Positions 9,067 through 18,343 of a stretch of 64,000 nucleotides of DNA are shown one piece after another. The stretch is from positions 1-64,000 of the forward strand of contig JAKOXH010000076.1 of the NCBI GenBank assembly GCA_029781135.1. Direction: 5' to 3'. The notes under the pieces were generated by a model. That model saw only the letters and a program-made list of their open reading frames with translations, was not told where the DNA came from and ran no database searches. The first letter of the stretch is position 1, and each line of letters begins with the position of its first letter. The DNA comes from Planctomycetota bacterium. GTDB taxonomy: Bacteria; Planctomycetota; Planctomycetia; Pirellulales; Lacipirellulaceae. The position numbers and the translations under genes are program-made.

Positions 9067-12010
9067 CTTGAATTCCCCATCGACCACGACCGAAATAGCG
9101 CCTGCCGATCAGGAACGCCTGGCGCGCATTCTCGACGAATACCTCGTCGCGATTGAACAAGGGCAAAGCGTTACGCCGGAGGAGTTGTTGGCACGGCATC
9201 CGGCCGATGCGCCGCAGCTTCGCGGTTATTTGAGCGGTCTGAACTTGTTTCATGCCGCAGCGATCGAGCCAAATGGGAATCCGCAGCGCGACGAGCAGCA
9301 TTCGACTGAAATTCCCGCCTCACTGCAGACGATCGGCGATTACCGGCTGGTCCGCGAACTCGGTCGCGGCGGGATGGGCGTCGTGTATGAAGCCTGGCAG
9401 CTTTCGTTGCGACGCCGGGTGGCCCTGAAAGTTCTGCCATTCACTTCAGCTCAAAACGCGAAACATCTGGGACGCTTTAAAAACGAAGCCCAGGCCGCCG
9501 CTCAGGTCCAGCACCCGAATATTGTTCCCGTTTATGCCATCGGTGAGGATTGCGGTACCAACTACTATGTGATGCAGCTCATCGAAGGGCAGTCGCTCAC
9601 GAGCTTGCTCAATGCATTACGGTCGCCTGGCAAGGCACCATGCGACATCACGGTTCGGAACAACGGGCTGACGTACAACAGCCAGCGTGCTGGCGGCTAT
9701 TTGGAACCAACCGGGCACCAGTCTCCGGCGTCGCCGCCGATGCGAGCCACCGACACGGCCGATCATATTCGGGTAGTGGCACGCTTGGGAATTCAGGCCG
9801 CCGAAGCGTTGCATGCCGCCCATGAATACGGCGTGGTCCACCGCGATGTAAAGCCATCCAACCTGCTGCTCGATGACCAGGGCAAATTGTGGGTTACCGA
9901 TTTCGGCCTGGCACGCTGCCGTGATGACCAGGGCCTAACGCAATCGGGCGATGTGTTGGGCACGATGCGCTACATGAGCCCCGAGCAGGCGCAAGGTCGC
10001 TTGTCGCTGGTGGATCATAGGACGGACATCTATTCGCTCGGGCTGACGCTTTACGAATTGGCGACGCTGAACCACCCGGATGATGAAGCAGGCGAAGTGG
10101 CCAAGCTATTCGAGCGTCAGCGCGCTGCTCCGAAGCCGTTGCGCCACTGGAATCGAAATATTCCGAGCGATTTTCAAACCATCGTTTTGAAATGCCTGGG
10201 TGAGTTTCCGCACGAAAGGTATGCAACCGCGAAGGAGTTGGCCGATGACTTGCAGCGGTTGCTGGAAGGTCGACCGATTTTGGCGAGCCCGCCCAGCCTT
10301 GCTTCGCGCGTAACCAAGTGGGCCAAACGTCGCCGCGGAGTTGTGTACGCCACGGCCGCGGTACTGGCGGTAGCAATTGTCGCCATTGTTACCAGTTCAA
10401 TTTTATTGTCTCGCGAACGATCGGCACATTTCGCGGCCGACCAGCGCACCATCAAAGACCGGTTGCGCGACGAGAGTTCGCGTCTGCGAGCTGTCTATGA
10501 CAGGGTCGCGGACGAACTTGTGCCAATTCCTGGCGCTGAAGCGGTTACGCGGCGCATGTTGCAGGATGGCGTGGAAGATTACGAACGTCTTGTGCGCCAA
10601 ATCGGCGAAGATCCCTTGTTCGTGGCCGATGCGGCGCGCGCCCAAGGCGCCCTGGGTACACTTCACGCGAAGTTGGGAAACCGGCCGGGTGCGATCGAAG
10701 CGCATTCCAAGGCGAAGGAAACTTGGGAGCGTGCGCTCGCGCGTGAACCGAATAACTCCGACTACGAGCAAAACCTGGCGTTAAGCCTGAATAACTTGGC
10801 TTTATTGATTGCCGATGACGGTCGTTTGCCCGAAGCCGTCGCTATGCTAACTCGAGCGGCCGAATTACAAACCACGTTGAAGGACGAGGAGCCATCTTCC
10901 GTCGAGATTGCCGCCGACCTGGCCACGACCCATTCGAATCTGGGCTTGATTTACTTGAAAGCACAACATCGCGACACCGCTGCGCGCGAGTTTCGCCTGG
11001 CCATTCAGGACCCTTTGGTCAACAACGCTAGCACGGATGCGGCACGACGCGCGCTGGCCGCGAGCTACAACAATCTCGCCAGCCTGCTGAGCGATTCTGA
11101 TCCAGCCGCGGCAGCGGATGCGTACAAGAAAGCAATAACTTTCGATCGCGATCTCGTAAAGTCCACGCCTGTCAATCGAAACTATCAATTCGAGTTAGCG
11201 CGTGCTTACAACAATCTTGGTTCATTGGCCTCGAAAAACAATGATTGGAAGAACGCCCAGGTGTGCCATGCCAATGCGATCGAAATACGGGAAAACTTAG
11301 TGCGCTTATCGCCGCAAGTGGCTGCCTATCGCAATGACCTAGCGATGAGTTACAACAACTTGGGGATGGCGCAAAGTCGTAGCGACCATTTTTCCGAGGC
11401 GGAAGCATCCTTCCAGAAAGCCCTGCAACTTATCGATACTTTACTGCAGACGAGTCCTTCGGATGCTCAACTCCTGAGTTCGCAAGGAAACCTGTGGAAT
11501 AACCTGGCGATGTTGCGTGACCGTCAACTTCGACCGACGGAGGCTGTCACGGCTTACAAGAAGGCGATTGAATCGCAAGTTGGTGCGCTGCAGTTGAGCG
11601 ACAATAACGAGACGTTCCGGGCGATGCTCAGCCGCCATTACTTTAATTACGCGCATAATCTCGTTACTCAAAAGAAATTCGACGACGCGCTGCAAATCAT
11701 GCTGAAGCGCAAGGATTTATGGGCTGGAAATCCGGAGCGTTTGTTCTCCGTGGTGCAGGAATTTGCGGTGGTCTACCATCAATTCACGGATGATCCGGCA
11801 GCGACAATCACCAAGGACAAATTTGCGCAAGCAGCAGTGGTCACTCTTCGAGATGCGCTCGATAAGGGTCTCGACGCCAACCGCTTGCAGGATGCTTCGC
11901 TGGCGGAACTAGCCCATCATGCCGCGTTTCGCCAGTTGTTGGACGAGCGAAAAGCTAGTATCTCCGCGTCGGAATGCAAGAACTCACCGAAAATAAGTCG
12001 CGTAAATTAG
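9056..12010 (+). CDS. membrane Ser/Thr protein kinase with TPR repeats
   Basis: The protein has 984 residues from the GTG at 9056. The open frame extends further upstream, but only inside the sigma gene. Residues 15-65 hold the short planctomycete pre-kinase segment (EYLVAIEQGQSVTPEELLAR). The Hanks kinase domain is about 95-405: GRGGMGVV, VALK (K125), E144, HRDVKPSN (D264), DFG (282-284) and the MSPEQ activation end. About 45 low-complexity residues (190-235) are inserted between the hinge and HRD. A transmembrane helix at 429-451 is followed by an extracytoplasmic region of TPR-like repeats (N-N-L-A/G, A-x-x-x-Y-x-x-A) to about residue 900. It probably senses through the TPRs and signals to the overlapping sigma factor. 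Confidence 0.93.
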   Translation: MSANLNSPSTTTEIAPADQERLARILDEYLVAIEQGQSVTPEELLARHPADAPQLRGYLSGLNLFHAAAIEPNGNPQRDEQHSTEIPASLQTIGDYRLVRELGRGGMGVVYEAWQLSLRRRVALKVLPFTSAQNAKHLGRFKNEAQAAAQVQHPNIVPVYAIGEDCGTNYYVMQLIEGQSLTSLLNALRSPGKAPCDITVRNNGLTYNSQRAGGYLEPTGHQSPASPPMRATDTADHIRVVARLGIQAAEALHAAHEYGVVHRDVKPSNLLLDDQGKLWVTDFGLARCRDDQGLTQSGDVLGTMRYMSPEQAQGRLSLVDHRTDIYSLGLTLYELATLNHPDDEAGEVAKLFERQRAAPKPLRHWNRNIPSDFQTIVLKCLGEFPHERYATAKELADDLQRLLEGRPILASPPSLASRVTKWAKRRRGVVYATAAVLAVAIVAIVTSSILLSRERSAHFAADQRTIKDRLRDESSRLRAVYDRVADELVPIPGAEAVTRRMLQDGVEDYERLVRQIGEDPLFVADAARAQGALGTLHAKLGNRPGAIEAHSKAKETWERALAREPNNSDYEQNLALSLNNLALLIADDGRLPEAVAMLTRAAELQTTLKDEEPSSVEIAADLATTHSNLGLIYLKAQHRDTAAREFRLAIQDPLVNNASTDAARRALAASYNNLASLLSDSDPAAAADAYKKAITFDRDLVKSTPVNRNYQFELARAYNNLGSLASKNNDWKNAQVCHANAIEIRENLVRLSPQVAAYRNDLAMSYNNLGMAQSRSDHFSEAEASFQKALQLIDTLLQTSPSDAQLLSSQGNLWNNLAMLRDRQLRPTEAVTAYKKAIESQVGALQLSDNNETFRAMLSRHYFNYAHNLVTQKKFDDALQIMLKRKDLWAGNPERLFSVVQEFAVVYHQFTDDPAATITKDKFAQAAVVTLRDALDKGLDANRLQDASLAELAHHAAFRQLLDERKASISASECKNSPKISRVN

Positions 12011-12059
12011 ATCGGAATGTTAGGATTACAGTACCGTCACCGCAGGAATTACGAACACC

Positions 12060-13538
12060 ATGTTCCGCCGAATTTCAAAACTGATTGTGCTCCGTCGCAA
12101 GCGACGGACCCTTGGTCGAGTAGTTTCTTCGCTTCGCAGTCGGCAGTTTGAACGCCTCGAATGTCGCTCGATGCTTTCGGCCAGCCTGGGAACAAGCCCG
12201 GGCGCGTCAAGCGAATATGCGCTCGACAAGTACGAATACGGCGGACCGCTGCGCGAGAATGACGACGTTTACGCGCCGCTATCGCAAGTCGCAGCCGGAG
12301 ACGGTCTGATACCGCGCGGCGATGAACTGTATTACGCCCATCTCGATTCAATCAACCCGTATCACCCTGCATACAATAGCATCGGCGATGGTCGAGGCGC
12401 ATGGGCTCTTGGTGGTCCGTGGGGATCACCTTCCCCAAGTGTTTCGGTGAATGCGTCTGCTTCGCCGAATCAACCGGCGGTAGCTTCGACGGTGGCGTCG
12501 CCCATGCTCGTCCTTGTTTATGTAAATAATTACGAGCCGTATTTTGAAAGCTATTCGCCGTCGCCGCCGCCATTGCAGCCCTCGGTAGCGCGCGCGACCG
12601 CGCCTCCGCCGTTCTCAAGCGATCAGCCTCAGTCAAAGGCGATGCAAAACATCTCGAAGACGTCAAACGGCCTCTATTTGTCGAATGTGTCGGCGGCGGC
12701 CACATCGGCCGCGATCCCATCGGCTGCGCAGATTATCGCTCGCTTTTCGGACAAGGTCTCGCTCGTTCCCAACACAGCCATCGATGCAGCGCTGCAATCC
12801 TACTCGCCGCATCTGCTGATGGCGATGAATAACTCTACGACGGATCGCGCACTGCCGGCAACGACGAGCGAGAATACCCTTCTCAGCGACAACTCATTTG
12901 ACGATTTCATGGAACTCTCCAAATCGTCATCCGTTCAAACATCGGAGTCGACTGCGGGTGGTTCTAGTGTTGGTGCTTACGATGCAGCGAATTCAGTTCT
13001 GGAACATCTGCAAGAATTAGAGATGGCGCCTTGGCAGACCAACGCTTTGGATTCGCAAGTCGCAAAAGACGCCACGTACGATTCGGCATCGGACGACACG
13101 CCAATAGCGTTGGCATTGGCAGATTTCGCGCTGGCCAACGCTGAAGGCGGCATGGTCATGCTCGAGTTCAACAACGGCCAATCGAGCGATGTCGACTTTT
13201 CAATGATCGCCGAAAGCGGCTTGGTAACACCGGCCTCGCATGCGAACTTCGATTCGGCCGTTGGCTTTTACCAGGCAATTGAGGTGGCCGGTGAAGAAGC
13301 ACCCGTTGCGATTAGAACAACGGCCACCGCGCCTGTGCAAAGTGTTAAACAAAGTCGAGGCGAGAATCGGCTTTCGACCGAAAGCGAACGTCCCATCAGC
13401 GGAAAGGCAGCCGCTGTTGCGGGTGTTTCCGCTCTTATTGGCGCCGGGGTATGGTGCGCTCAACGAAAGCAGAGTGATAACGAATCCGCCAAGAACGGTG
13501 ATTCCACTCCTGTTCGTCGCTCCCGTCAAGCACCTTAG
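12060..13538 (+). CDS. planctomycete LE-x-R exported protein, unknown function
   Basis: The protein has 492 residues. The basic N-terminus ends in RQFERLECRSMLSASLG, the same FExLExR-x-LS motif as the protein at 6839-7882. The middle is Ser/Ala/Pro-rich, low in cysteine and without repeats I can classify. Near residues 450-465 a hydrophobic stretch (GKAAAVAGVSALIGAGVW) is followed by RKQSDN and a basic end, which looks like a C-terminal membrane anchor. It lies 49 bases after the kinase and could share its transcript, which would make it a candidate target or partner. AGGAA lies upstream of the ATG. No function can be assigned. Confidence 0.75.
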   Translation: MFRRISKLIVLRRKRRTLGRVVSSLRSRQFERLECRSMLSASLGTSPGASSEYALDKYEYGGPLRENDDVYAPLSQVAAGDGLIPRGDELYYAHLDSINPYHPAYNSIGDGRGAWALGGPWGSPSPSVSVNASASPNQPAVASTVASPMLVLVYVNNYEPYFESYSPSPPPLQPSVARATAPPPFSSDQPQSKAMQNISKTSNGLYLSNVSAAATSAAIPSAAQIIARFSDKVSLVPNTAIDAALQSYSPHLLMAMNNSTTDRALPATTSENTLLSDNSFDDFMELSKSSSVQTSESTAGGSSVGAYDAANSVLEHLQELEMAPWQTNALDSQVAKDATYDSASDDTPIALALADFALANAEGGMVMLEFNNGQSSDVDFSMIAESGLVTPASHANFDSAVGFYQAIEVAGEEAPVAIRTTATAPVQSVKQSRGENRLSTESERPISGKAAAVAGVSALIGAGVWCAQRKQSDNESAKNGDSTPVRRSRQAP

Positions 13539-13615
13539 ATTCGCTGGACCGCGACGTTTCGCCGGCCGCCGTCTTGCGGCGCGGGTCTGGTACAGTTTTC
13601 GCACTTCGTCCGTTC

Positions 13616-14740
13616 ATGGATGCCGAGATCGGGCTAGGTGTGATTGGTTGTGGCGGCTTTGGTTTGTTTGCCCTGCAACAGTTCGCGCAGCTTCCTGGTA
13701 TTAGATTGGCTGGAATGGCCGGCACGGCGCGTCCCGCTGCGATCGCTGCCGCGAATCGTTTCGGACTGGAAGATATCGAAGACATTGAAAAGCTACTGGG
13801 ACGCTCCGATGTCGACTTAGTCTATATTGCCACGCCGCCGTTCTTGCACTTCGAGCAAGCGCATCGCGCGCTGAGCGCCGGCAAGCACGTCCTTTGTGAA
13901 AAACCGCTGGCGCTAACGCCTGAACATGCCGACGAATTGATCGGGCTTGCTCGGCAAGTTGATCGGCTGTTGGTAGCGAATTTGATGCAGCGGTACAACC
14001 CGCTTTACGCAATCATCCGCGATCTGATTTCGAGCCGCGTGCTCGGGGCGCTGCTGCACGGCTACTTCGAGAACTACGCCTCGGACGAAAATCTACCGCC
14101 CGATCACTGGTTTTGGGACCGCACCAAGAGCGGTGGAATTTTCGTTGAACATGGCGTCCACTTCTTCGATCTATTTGCCGGCTGGCTCGGCGAAGGAGAC
14201 GTTGTTTCCGCGCAGGCTTCCCAACGTGCCAGTTCGTCGATTGAAGACCAAGTTCAGTGCACTGTACGATACGAGGACGGCGTGCACGTTAATTTCTATC
14301 ATGGTTTTCATCAGGCAGGTCGCATGGACCGCCAGGAATTGCGGCTTGTCTTCGAACAAGGCGACGTCACACTGCTAGGCTGGGTGCCGACGATGGCCCG
14401 CGTACATGCGATAACCGACGAAGCCGCGACTCGCGCGTTATGCAATTTGTTTCCCGGTGCGCGAGTCGATGCGATATCCACTTATGGCCCCAAGGATCGC
14501 CGTTGCGGTGGGCGCGGGCGCGAATACGAGGTCTATCAAGAGTTCGAATTACATTGGGGCGAGGGCCGGCAGAAGCTTCGCATTTATAGCAGTTTGCTGC
14601 GGGAGTTTATGAGCGATCAGGTGGCCTGGATCCGCGATCATCGCCACGAACGAAGAATTACCGAACGTAACGGCCGCAATTCCGTGGCAATGGCTTGTGC
14701 GGCCGACCGGCTCGCGCATGCGGATTCAACGCCCACGTAA
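13616..14740 (+). CDS. Gfo/Idh/MocA-family oxidoreductase
   Basis: The protein has 374 residues. It opens with a Rossmann nucleotide-binding site (IGLGVIGCGGFGLFA), followed by VDLVYIATPPFLHFEQAHRA and AGKHVLCEKPLAL, where EKP is the family's signature lysine motif. Residues 120-330 make the C-terminal alpha/beta domain, with GGIFVEHGVHFFDLFAGWLG providing the usual active-site histidine. It should oxidise or reduce a sugar or inositol with NAD(P). The ATG at 13616 is chosen because the upstream 14 codons add residues before the Rossmann strand that the family does not have. It is the first gene of a four-gene carbohydrate locus. The substrate is unknown. Confidence 0.92.
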   Translation: MDAEIGLGVIGCGGFGLFALQQFAQLPGIRLAGMAGTARPAAIAAANRFGLEDIEDIEKLLGRSDVDLVYIATPPFLHFEQAHRALSAGKHVLCEKPLALTPEHADELIGLARQVDRLLVANLMQRYNPLYAIIRDLISSRVLGALLHGYFENYASDENLPPDHWFWDRTKSGGIFVEHGVHFFDLFAGWLGEGDVVSAQASQRASSSIEDQVQCTVRYEDGVHVNFYHGFHQAGRMDRQELRLVFEQGDVTLLGWVPTMARVHAITDEAATRALCNLFPGARVDAISTYGPKDRRCGGRGREYEVYQEFELHWGEGRQKLRIYSSLLREFMSDQVAWIRDHRHERRITERNGRNSVAMACAADRLAHADSTPT

Positions 14741-14789
14741 CAACATCCTACCGCAACGCCCTTCACGGGGGCGCTCGGCGACTGTCGTC

Positions 14790-15842
14790 ATGATCCAACG
14801 ATTGGCAACCCACTTGCTGCTTCGCCCGGAAGACGTGACGCCAAGTCACCCCGACTGGGAAGTGATTGGAGTTTTCAATCCGGGCGTGGTCCGGCACGGC
14901 GATCTCACGATCTTGCTGGTGCGCGTGGCCGAACGCCCACGGTTTCAGCGGCCTGGATGGACGGCATTACCACGCTGGGAACGCGCGACCGGCTACACGG
15001 TCGATTGGTCGCCGAACGAGCATTTGGAGGCCCGCGACCCGCGGGTTGTTTGCCACCTGCACACCGCACTCGTAAGGCTGACATTTATTTCGCATTTTCG
15101 GGTGGTGGTAAGTCGTGATGGCAGGACCGTGGATCACATGGGACCGACGTTTTTGCCAGAAAACGAGATGGAGGAGTACGGCATCGAGGATGCGCGGATC
15201 ACGCCGATCGGCGCGCGGTTCTACATCACTTACGTTGCGGTGTCGCGACATGGGCCAGCCACGGCACTGGCTTCGACGGAGGATTTTCAAACGCTCGAGC
15301 GGCACGGCATTATCTTCTGTCCCGAGAACAAGGACGTCGTGCTGTTTCCCGAACAAGTCGACGGACAATATCTCGCGCTGCACCGCCCGCTCGGCGAGAT
15401 GCCATTCGCGCGACCGGAAATGTGGATCGCTAGCTCGCCAGATCTTAGAGCCTGGGGCAAGCATCAATATTTTTTTTCTGGAGCGAGCGACTGGGAAGGC
15501 GGTCGCGTGGGTGCCGGGCCCCCGCCGCTCGAAGTCGAGGGTGGTTGGCTCGAAATCTATCACGGCAATCGCTTGCCGCAGGTGGTCGGCGACGTGGGCG
15601 CCTATTGCGCCGGCGCCATGCTGCTCGCGGAAGACGACCCGAAACGAATTCTTAAGGTCGGGCGCGAACCGATTCTCGAACCGCAGACAAATTTTGAAAA
15701 CGAAGGCTTCGTCAACAAAGTCGTGTTTCCGACTGGCATTGTGCCGGAAGATGACCGCTTGCTCATTTACTATGGTGCTTCTGATAAATACTGCGCAATG
15801 GTGGAATTGGCCCGAGAGGATTTGCGCCAGGTCTTAGCGTGA
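14790..15842 (+). CDS. GH130-family glycoside phosphorylase/hydrolase
   Basis: The protein has 350 residues and a five-bladed propeller pattern. FNPGVVRHGDLTILLVRV, YGIEDARITPIGARFYITYV (with the family's general-acid aspartate region), ENKDVVLFPEQVDGQYLALH, GAGPPPLEVEGGWLEIYHGN and LLIYYGASDKYCAMVEL are all family hallmarks. The GAGPPP and YHG segments contribute to phosphate binding in the mannosyl phosphorylases, so phosphorolysis of a beta-mannoside is plausible. Retention of the phosphate-binding Arg/His residues needs an alignment. The start at 14790 is the ATG nearest the conserved N-terminus. It sits 49 bases after the oxidoreductase and 65 before the glycosyltransferase. Confidence 0.9.
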   Translation: MIQRLATHLLLRPEDVTPSHPDWEVIGVFNPGVVRHGDLTILLVRVAERPRFQRPGWTALPRWERATGYTVDWSPNEHLEARDPRVVCHLHTALVRLTFISHFRVVVSRDGRTVDHMGPTFLPENEMEEYGIEDARITPIGARFYITYVAVSRHGPATALASTEDFQTLERHGIIFCPENKDVVLFPEQVDGQYLALHRPLGEMPFARPEMWIASSPDLRAWGKHQYFFSGASDWEGGRVGAGPPPLEVEGGWLEIYHGNRLPQVVGDVGAYCAGAMLLAEDDPKRILKVGREPILEPQTNFENEGFVNKVVFPTGIVPEDDRLLIYYGASDKYCAMVELAREDLRQVLA

Positions 15843-15907
15843 GAGTTCATGATTGGCGAGGGAATTATTGGTGCGGAAGAAAAAGGCTACCACGATTGAC
15901 AAGCAAT

Positions 15908-18157
15908 ATGCCCAGCACGGTTAAAATTCACAAGATCGCGTTTGTGGGCGATTACTTGCCGCGCAAGTGCGGCATTGCTACGTTCACGCACGACTTACGA
16001 CAGGCGGTCTGCACGCAATACCCGGCGATCGATTGCGTCGTGGTGCCGGTCAACGACCGTGAAACCGGCTATGAATATCCGGCCGAAGTTCGCTTCGAGA
16101 TTCAAGAGCAGGATGTGGCCTCCTATCGCCGCGCGGCAGATTATTTGAACTTCGCCAATGTCGATATTGTTTGTCTGCAGCACGAGTACGGCATCTATGG
16201 TGGCGTCGCGGGGGGCCACATCTTGGCGATGCTGCGTGATTTGCGGGTGCCGATCGTCACCACGCTCCATACCGTCCTGGAACATCCGAACGACGATCAG
16301 CGACGTGTAATGCGACGACTGTGTGACCTCTCCGCGCGCGTGGTCGTTATGTCGGAACGCAGTCGCCATTTCCTCACGTCGATCTACGAGGTTGCCGCGG
16401 AAAAAATTGATTTCATTTACCACGGCATCCCGGATATGCCATTCGTTGATCCGAATTTTTTCAAGGATCAGTTCGCGGTCGAAGGCAAGACGGTGGCCCT
16501 CACGTTCGGACTGCTGTCACCCAACAAGGGGATTGAAAACGTCCTCCATGCGCTGCCCGAGGTTCTCGCGGAGATCCCCGAGTTCGTTTACATCATTTTG
16601 GGGGCGACGCACCCGAACTTGCTCCGTGAGCAGGGAGAAACATACCGCCTTGGTTTGGAACGGCTGGCGCAGCGGCTCGGGATTCAAAAGAATGTTATCT
16701 TCTACAATCGGTTTGTCGAATTGCGCGAGTTGACCGAATTCATTGGGGCTGCCGATATTTACATCACGCCGTATCTCAATCCGGCCCAGGCCGTTTCGGG
16801 CACGTTGGCCTATTCGTTCGGCTGCGGAAAGGCTGTGATATCCACTCCCTACTGGCATGCGGAGGAATTGCTGGCGGAAGATCGCGGCGTGCTGGTGCCA
16901 TTTGGTGATGCGGAAGCGATCGCCAAATCGATCATCGCTCTTTGGAACGATGAGCCGCGCCGCCATTCGATGCGCAAACGGGCTTACTTGATGGGACGCG
17001 AAATGATCTGGAGCCATGTGGCTCATCTTTACATGGACTCATTTCGGCGTGCCCGCCACAGCCGGCCGCCAGCCCTCTCGAAAACGAAGGCGGTCCGGCC
17101 GCTTTCCGAGGAGCCGCCCCAGCTTCCTCAATTGCAGTTCTCGCACCTGCTGCAAATGACCGATTCCACGGGCATCTTGCAGCACGCGACGTATTCGATT
17201 CCGAACTTCCAAGAGGGATACTGCCTCGACGACAATGCCCGCGCTCTGGTGCTCACCGTGTTGCTCGAAGAACTCGGCGTGGATGGGCTGGAAATTCAGC
17301 GGGCTTCGACCACCTATGCGGCCTTCATGAATTATGCATTCGACGGCGCAACCGGCCGGTTTCGCAACTTCCTCGGCTTTGATCGTCGCTGGCTGGAAGA
17401 TGTTGGCTCCGATGACTCCGTCGGACGGGCCGCTTGGGCGATTGGTGCCTGTATCGGCCGCACGCGGCGTCGCGCCTTTCATTCGTGGGCAGCGCAACTT
17501 TTTGAACCGGCGATCAATGCCGTGCTGGAAGCGAACTCTCCCAGGGCCTGGGCGTTCGCCTTGATTGGTATTCATGAGTATTTGCGCCGAATGAGTGGTG
17601 ACCGGCTCATGAATCAACACCGCGACACTTTGACCGGACGACTTCTTGAACTCTTTGATCGGAACGCTACCCAGGCATGGCCGTGGTTTGAGCCGCTTGC
17701 GGCCTATGACAATGCCAAATTGCCGCACGCGCTGATCCTCAGCGGCCGCTGGTCAAACAACACTCGCGCAACGGAAATTGGCCTCCGTTCGCTACGCTGG
17801 TTGGCCGACGTACAACAGGCACCCGCCGGGCATTTTCGCCCCATTGGTTCCGACGGTTTCATGTCTCGTGGTCAAGCCGCGGCGCAATTCGATCAGCAGC
17901 CGCTCGAAGCTCAGGCGATGGTCTCCGCGGCGCTGGAGGCCTACCGAGCCACAAGCGGAAATTGCTGGATGAAGGTGGCCCGCCGCGCCTTCGAGTGGTT
18001 TACCGGTGCAAACGATTTGGGACTGCCGGTGTGCGACACTAGTTCGGGGGCCTGCTACGACGGTTTGCACGCCGATCGCGTCAACCAGAATCAAGGCGCG
18101 GAATCGACCTTGGCGTATCTCCTGGCACTTGTTGAAATGCAACTGGTGGAAAGTTGA
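15908..18157 (+). CDS. GT4 glycosyltransferase with helical C-terminal domain
   Basis: The protein has 749 residues. Residues 1-400 form a GT-B glycosyltransferase of family 4: KIAFVGDYLPRKCGIATFTH, VCLQHEYGIYGG, VTTLHTVLEHPNDDQ, LTFGLLSPNKGIENVLHALP and the donor site YLNPAQAVSGTLAYSFGCGK. Residues 420-749 are a separate all-helical region (YSIPNFQEGYCLDDNARALV, GGDDSV-like turns, a PWFEPL core) resembling an (alpha/alpha)6 barrel of glycosidase type. This two-domain arrangement occurs next to GH130 enzymes in several bacteria, which points to synthesis or recycling of a mannose-containing glycan. Donor and acceptor are unknown. The ATG at 15908 is used because residues upstream do not fit the family start. 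Confidence 0.88.
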   Translation: MPSTVKIHKIAFVGDYLPRKCGIATFTHDLRQAVCTQYPAIDCVVVPVNDRETGYEYPAEVRFEIQEQDVASYRRAADYLNFANVDIVCLQHEYGIYGGVAGGHILAMLRDLRVPIVTTLHTVLEHPNDDQRRVMRRLCDLSARVVVMSERSRHFLTSIYEVAAEKIDFIYHGIPDMPFVDPNFFKDQFAVEGKTVALTFGLLSPNKGIENVLHALPEVLAEIPEFVYIILGATHPNLLREQGETYRLGLERLAQRLGIQKNVIFYNRFVELRELTEFIGAADIYITPYLNPAQAVSGTLAYSFGCGKAVISTPYWHAEELLAEDRGVLVPFGDAEAIAKSIIALWNDEPRRHSMRKRAYLMGREMIWSHVAHLYMDSFRRARHSRPPALSKTKAVRPLSEEPPQLPQLQFSHLLQMTDSTGILQHATYSIPNFQEGYCLDDNARALVLTVLLEELGVDGLEIQRASTTYAAFMNYAFDGATGRFRNFLGFDRRWLEDVGSDDSVGRAAWAIGACIGRTRRRAFHSWAAQLFEPAINAVLEANSPRAWAFALIGIHEYLRRMSGDRLMNQHRDTLTGRLLELFDRNATQAWPWFEPLAAYDNAKLPHALILSGRWSNNTRATEIGLRSLRWLADVQQAPAGHFRPIGSDGFMSRGQAAAQFDQQPLEAQAMVSAALEAYRATSGNCWMKVARRAFEWFTGANDLGLPVCDTSSGACYDGLHADRVNQNQGAESTLAYLLALVEMQLVES

Positions 18158-18343
18158 ATAAAGGAATGCGATGATCGGATGCCACGTAATCGCGACGACA
18201 GTGACTGGGGCGACTCGGACGGCATCTCCCACCGCACGCTAAGTTGAAGTTGAGATTTGATCTCGCATTTCCAGTCACGTGCCGAGAATTCAGCAGCATG
18301 GACCGTCGCTGCCGAATGCCATATTTTCAACAGGGAGGTTGCC

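Noticed and set aside
8579-9301. 240-residue minus-strand frame over the sigma-kinase junction
   Set aside because: Arg-rich shadow of two well-supported genes.
14697-14789. Upstream extension of the short GH130 gene
   Set aside because: The 31 extra codons are Arg/Pro-rich and overlap the end of the oxidoreductase gene. The conserved fold begins after the ATG at 14790.
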